Shown: piece by piece, positions 61,468-64,000 of the stretch
Numbering within the stretch: the first letter of the stretch is position 1
Layout: the number at the start of each line of letters is the position of its first letter
Source of the DNA: Ilumatobacter coccineus YM16-304
Lineage (GTDB): Bacteria; Actinomycetota; Acidimicrobiia; Acidimicrobiales; Ilumatobacteraceae
Assembly (NCBI RefSeq): GCF_000348785.1
Contig: NC_020520.1
Coordinates: 2,294,001-2,358,000 of the forward strand
DNA: 64,000 nt
Reading direction: 5' to 3'
Translations under genes and position numbers: made by a program
Notes under the pieces: model-generated
Told to the model about the DNA's origin: nothing
The model's input: only the letters and a program-made list of their open reading frames with translations
Database searches by the model: none

Positions 61468-62898
61468 GTGACTACTCGGGGTGCTGCTTTCTTTGATCTG
61501 GATCGGACGTTGTTGGCGGGGGCGTCGGGCGAGGTGTTCTCCCGGGTCATGCATCGGGCCGGCCTGTCCTCGGGGCCGTTCCCCGGCGAGAAGCTGCTGT
61601 TCGGGCTGTTCAACACGATCGGCGAGACGCTGCCGTCGATGGCACTCGCTCGCCAGGCGGTCAACCTCGCCAAGGGCCGCTCCCAACGCGTCGTGCACGA
61701 GGCGGCGGAGTCGGCCGTCCCCGAGCTGCTCGCGCTCGTGCAGCCATTCGCCGAGCAGGCTTTTCGGTCGCACCGCGACGCCGGGCGGCCGATCGTGCTG
61801 GCCACCACCACGCCGTACGACATGGTCAAGCCGTTCGCCGACGCCCTCGGCCTCGACGACGTCGTCGCCACCCGGTACTCCACCGACGGCGACGGCAACT
61901 ACGACGGAACGCTCGACGGGCCATTCGTCTGGTCGGCCGGGAAACTCGACGGCATCCGCGCCTGGGCCGACGCCCACGACGTGGCACTCGACGAGAGCTG
62001 GGCATACTCCGACAGCTACTACGACGCCCCGATGCTCGACGCGGTCGGCAACCCCGTCGTGGTCAATCCCGACCCCCGCATGGTGCTCATGGCAGCAGCT
62101 CGCCGATGGCCCACGCTCAGCCTCGACGTGTCGCCCGGCGTCGTCAAGATCCCCGTCGTCGGCCTCGAAGTGCAAGAGCTCGCCATGCGCTTCGCCAAGC
62201 CTGCCGCCTACCCGTACGCGCGATTCGAGTTCGCGCACGTCGATCGCATCCCCGCCACCGGGCCGGCCATCCTCGTGGCCAACCACCGGAGCTACTTCGA
62301 CGTCGCTGCGATGTCGCTCGTGATCGCCAAGAGCGGTCGACCGGCGCGGTTCCTCGGCAAGAAGGAAGTGTTCGACGCTCCGATCGTCGGTCAGATCGCC
62401 GCAGCCATGGGCGGCATCAGAGTCGACCGGGCCACCGGATCCGACGAGCCACTCGAAGCCGCCGCCGAAGCACTCGCCGGCGGCGAGATGGTGGCGATGA
62501 TGCCCGAGGGCACGATCCCTCGCGGCCCAGCGTTCTTCGAACCGAAGCTGCGCGGCCGCTGGGGTGCCGCCCGCCTCGCGCAGATGACCGGCGCACCCGT
62601 CGTGCCGGTCGGAATGTGGGGCACCGAGAAGGTCTGGCCGCGCTCGAAGCGGCTGCCGAACATGCTCGCACTCACCAATCCGCCCACCGTGAGCATCAGC
62701 GTCGGGCCGGAGGTGACGCTCAAGCACAAGTCGCTCGACGCCGACACGAAGCGCATCATGAAGGCGATCTCGGCGCAGCTCCCCGACGAAGCGCGCACGA
62801 AACGAACACCCACGCGCGAACAGCTCGTGGCGACGTTCCCTCCCGGCTACAAAGGCGATCCCGAGCAGGAGTACGTACGCCGCCCCGGCGAGGACTGA
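61468..62898 (+). CDS. HAD-IB phosphatase fused to 1-acylglycerol-3-phosphate acyltransferase-like domain
   Basis: 476 aa bifunctional protein. Residues 1-220: HAD-IB hydrolase with FFDLDRTLL, ATTTPYDMVKPFA and YSDSYYDAPMLDAVGNPVVVNPD. Residues about 240-476: PlsC domain with NHRSYFD (HX4D), FLGKKEVFDAP, GGIRVDRATGSDEP and PEGTIPRG. Such fusions are thought to act in phospholipid assembly. GTG start lies six bases after TAGGTT (61456-61461), predicting a leaderless mRNA. Confidence 0.9.
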   Translation: MTTRGAAFFDLDRTLLAGASGEVFSRVMHRAGLSSGPFPGEKLLFGLFNTIGETLPSMALARQAVNLAKGRSQRVVHEAAESAVPELLALVQPFAEQAFRSHRDAGRPIVLATTTPYDMVKPFADALGLDDVVATRYSTDGDGNYDGTLDGPFVWSAGKLDGIRAWADAHDVALDESWAYSDSYYDAPMLDAVGNPVVVNPDPRMVLMAAARRWPTLSLDVSPGVVKIPVVGLEVQELAMRFAKPAAYPYARFEFAHVDRIPATGPAILVANHRSYFDVAAMSLVIAKSGRPARFLGKKEVFDAPIVGQIAAAMGGIRVDRATGSDEPLEAAAEALAGGEMVAMMPEGTIPRGPAFFEPKLRGRWGAARLAQMTGAPVVPVGMWGTEKVWPRSKRLPNMLALTNPPTVSISVGPEVTLKHKSLDADTKRIMKAISAQLPDEARTKRTPTREQLVATFPPGYKGDPEQEYVRRPGED

Positions 62899-62982
62899 CC
62901 AGCAACGGACCCGACGGCAGGGGAGCGGCCGGGCACATCCGATTGGCTTGGCTCGCGCCGCCACGTCAGGCAGGATGCAGGC

Positions 62983-63411
62983 ATGTCGAAACTGCCCGCA
63001 CCGGCCGACCTGCTGCCGCACCGCCCGCCGTTCCTGCTCGTCGACGAACTCGTCGCGCTCGATCCACCCGAGTCGGCGACCGGCATCTGGCGGCTCACCG
63101 GAGACGAGTACTTCTTCCCCGGGCACTTTCCCGGCCGCCCGACGCTGCCGGGCGTGCTGATGTGCGAGGCGATCGCTCAGGTCGGGGCGTGCGCCGTGCT
63201 GGCTTCGGAGGCCCACGCCGGCAAGCTGCCGCTGTTCGGCGGGCTCGACAAGGCCCGGTTCCGACGCCAGGTCGTGCCCGGCGACGAACTGCTCATCGAA
63301 GTCGAGCTCGGCCGGCTCTCGGCGCGCGCCGGCAAGGGCAGCGGACGTGTCACCGTCGACGGTGAGCTCGCCACCAGTTGCGACCTGATGTTCGTGTTCG
63401 CCGACGCGTGA
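62983..63411 (+). CDS. FabZ-like beta-hydroxyacyl-ACP dehydratase
   Basis: 142 aa hot-dog fold. FabZ motifs LLPHRPPFLLVDE, the catalytic His in FFPGHFPGRPTLPGVLMCEAIAQ, and GLDKARFRRQVVPGD. Probably lipid synthesis, in keeping with the preceding acyltransferase fusion. Preceded by CAGGAT-6-ATG. Its stop overlaps the next GTG. Confidence 0.9.
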   Translation: MSKLPAPADLLPHRPPFLLVDELVALDPPESATGIWRLTGDEYFFPGHFPGRPTLPGVLMCEAIAQVGACAVLASEAHAGKLPLFGGLDKARFRRQVVPGDELLIEVELGRLSARAGKGSGRVTVDGELATSCDLMFVFADA

Positions 63412-64000
63412 GCTACGACGTCGTCCTCTTCGATTTCGACCACACCCTGCTCGACTCCGACGCATCGCTCGCCGGTGCGTTCGAACAGTCGATGCGGTCG
63501 GCTGGAGTCGTCGACGCGGCGGCGATCGCCGGGCACTACGCCGACTTCGACCGCATCAACCAGGCGCTGTGGCGCCAGGTCGAAGCGCAACAGATCAGCC
63601 CGAACGACGTGAAGGTCCGCCGCTTCGAGCAACTCATCGAGGTGCTCGAACTCGACGCCGATGCACACGAGATGGCCGACGCATTCGTCGAGGGCCTCGT
63701 CGCCTGTGGCGAACTGTTCGACGGCGCGATCGACCTGCTCGACGATCTTGCTGCTCGCAGCCGTCTCGGCATGGTCACCAACGGCATCGGCCGCGTGCAG
63801 CGCGGTCGCCTCGCTCGGCTCGGGCTGAGTGACCACTTCGACGCCGTCGTGATCAGCGGTGAAGTGGGCGCCAGCAAGCCGGGGCCGGCGATCTTCGACG
63901 TCACGTTCGAAGCGATGGGGGTGAGCGACCGGTCGAGTGTGCTGATGGTCGGCGACAGCCTGCCGAGCGACATCCTGGGCGCTGCGAACGCCGGGATCGC
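63408..64000 (+). CDS. HAD-superfamily phosphatase, YjjG-like (3' truncated by window)
   Basis: GTG overlapping the dehydratase stop; 197 codons visible, running off the right edge. Motif I FDFDHTLLDS, motif II MVTNGIGRVQ, motif III lysine in GASKPGPAIFD and motif IV MVGDSLPSDILGA, with a helical cap. Resembles YjjG/pyrimidine-5'-nucleotidase-type subfamily IA; substrate unproven. Confidence 0.85.
   Translation, partial: MSYDVVLFDFDHTLLDSDASLAGAFEQSMRSAGVVDAAAIAGHYADFDRINQALWRQVEAQQISPNDVKVRRFEQLIEVLELDADAHEMADAFVEGLVACGELFDGAIDLLDDLAARSRLGMVTNGIGRVQRGRLARLGLSDHFDAVVISGEVGASKPGPAIFDVTFEAMGVSDRSSVLMVGDSLPSDILGAANAGI

Noticed and set aside
61294-63465. 723-codon minus-strand frame opposite the HAD-IB fusion and dehydratase
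   Set aside because: Covers three plus-strand genes or gaps; no start signal or motifs.

Overview
The window is a gene-dense (mostly overlapping or tightly spaced genes), GC-rich, actinobacterial chromosome segment. The complete rRNA operon, the BldD-type regulator, the 6C small RNA, F420-type luciferase-fold oxidoreductase, PAC2 protein, monomeric isocitrate dehydrogenase and TAnnnT -10 elements placed 6-9 bases before start codons all fit Actinomycetota. The 16S 530-loop variant and the secreted CRLADTR-domain protein suggest an Acidimicrobiia member such as Ilumatobacter; that genus-level guess is inference from memory, not a search.

Layout. 1-4.1 kb: end of a Ktr potassium uptake locus (ktrB partial, ktrA, a membrane protein), convergent YqgE, and a DUF4230 protein. 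4.1-11.7 kb: arginine operon argC-B-D-F-R-H (no argJ, no argG) driven by a promoter covered by two ARG boxes, followed by a DNA-3-methyladenine glycosylase and a zinc-ribbon-like protein. 11.8-15.7 kb: SDR oxidoreductase, Baeyer-Villiger-type monooxygenase, DUF2332 protein. 15.7-22.7 kb: tyrS and then one rrn operon (16S-23S-5S) with recognisable processing stems and a strong terminator. 22.7-28.8 kb: a large unknown membrane protein divergent from a zinc/manganese ABC importer (znuACB) with its Fur-family regulator, then PhzF. 28.8-29.2 kb: an array of ~91-bp repeats. 29.2-36.2 kb: F420-type oxidoreductase, PAC2 protein, thioredoxin-TPR protein, DNA-uptake genes comEA/comEC, holA and rpsT. 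36.3-36.5 kb: 49-bp tandem repeats just before lepA. 36.5-47.4 kb: lepA, GNAT, dioxygenase-like protein, a class III cyclase-domain protein, photolyase, the stress set hrcA-dnaJ-rsmE, a BldD homologue, hemW and tRNA-Val(GAC). 47.4-52.7 kb: ECF sigma/anti-sigma pair, hydrolase, secreted repeat protein, acyl-CoA dehydrogenase. 52.8-60 kb: icd and gltA flanking an LPXTG surface protein, a lipoprotein, a carboxyltransferase and a LysR regulator. 61-64 kb: 6C small RNA, then a HAD-IB/acyltransferase fusion, a FabZ-like dehydratase and a partial HAD phosphatase.

Together this is mainly core-genome housekeeping (translation, arginine synthesis, TCA cycle, proteostasis, DNA replication, DNA repair). 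The points of most interest are regulatory: likely pervasive leaderless transcription, the ARG-box promoter, a repeated Zur-type operator, the BldD homologue that keeps the cyclic-di-GMP signature, the 6C RNA next to a HAD-IB gene, and two unexplained tandem-repeat arrays. No prophage, insertion sequence, CRISPR array or plasmid signature was seen.
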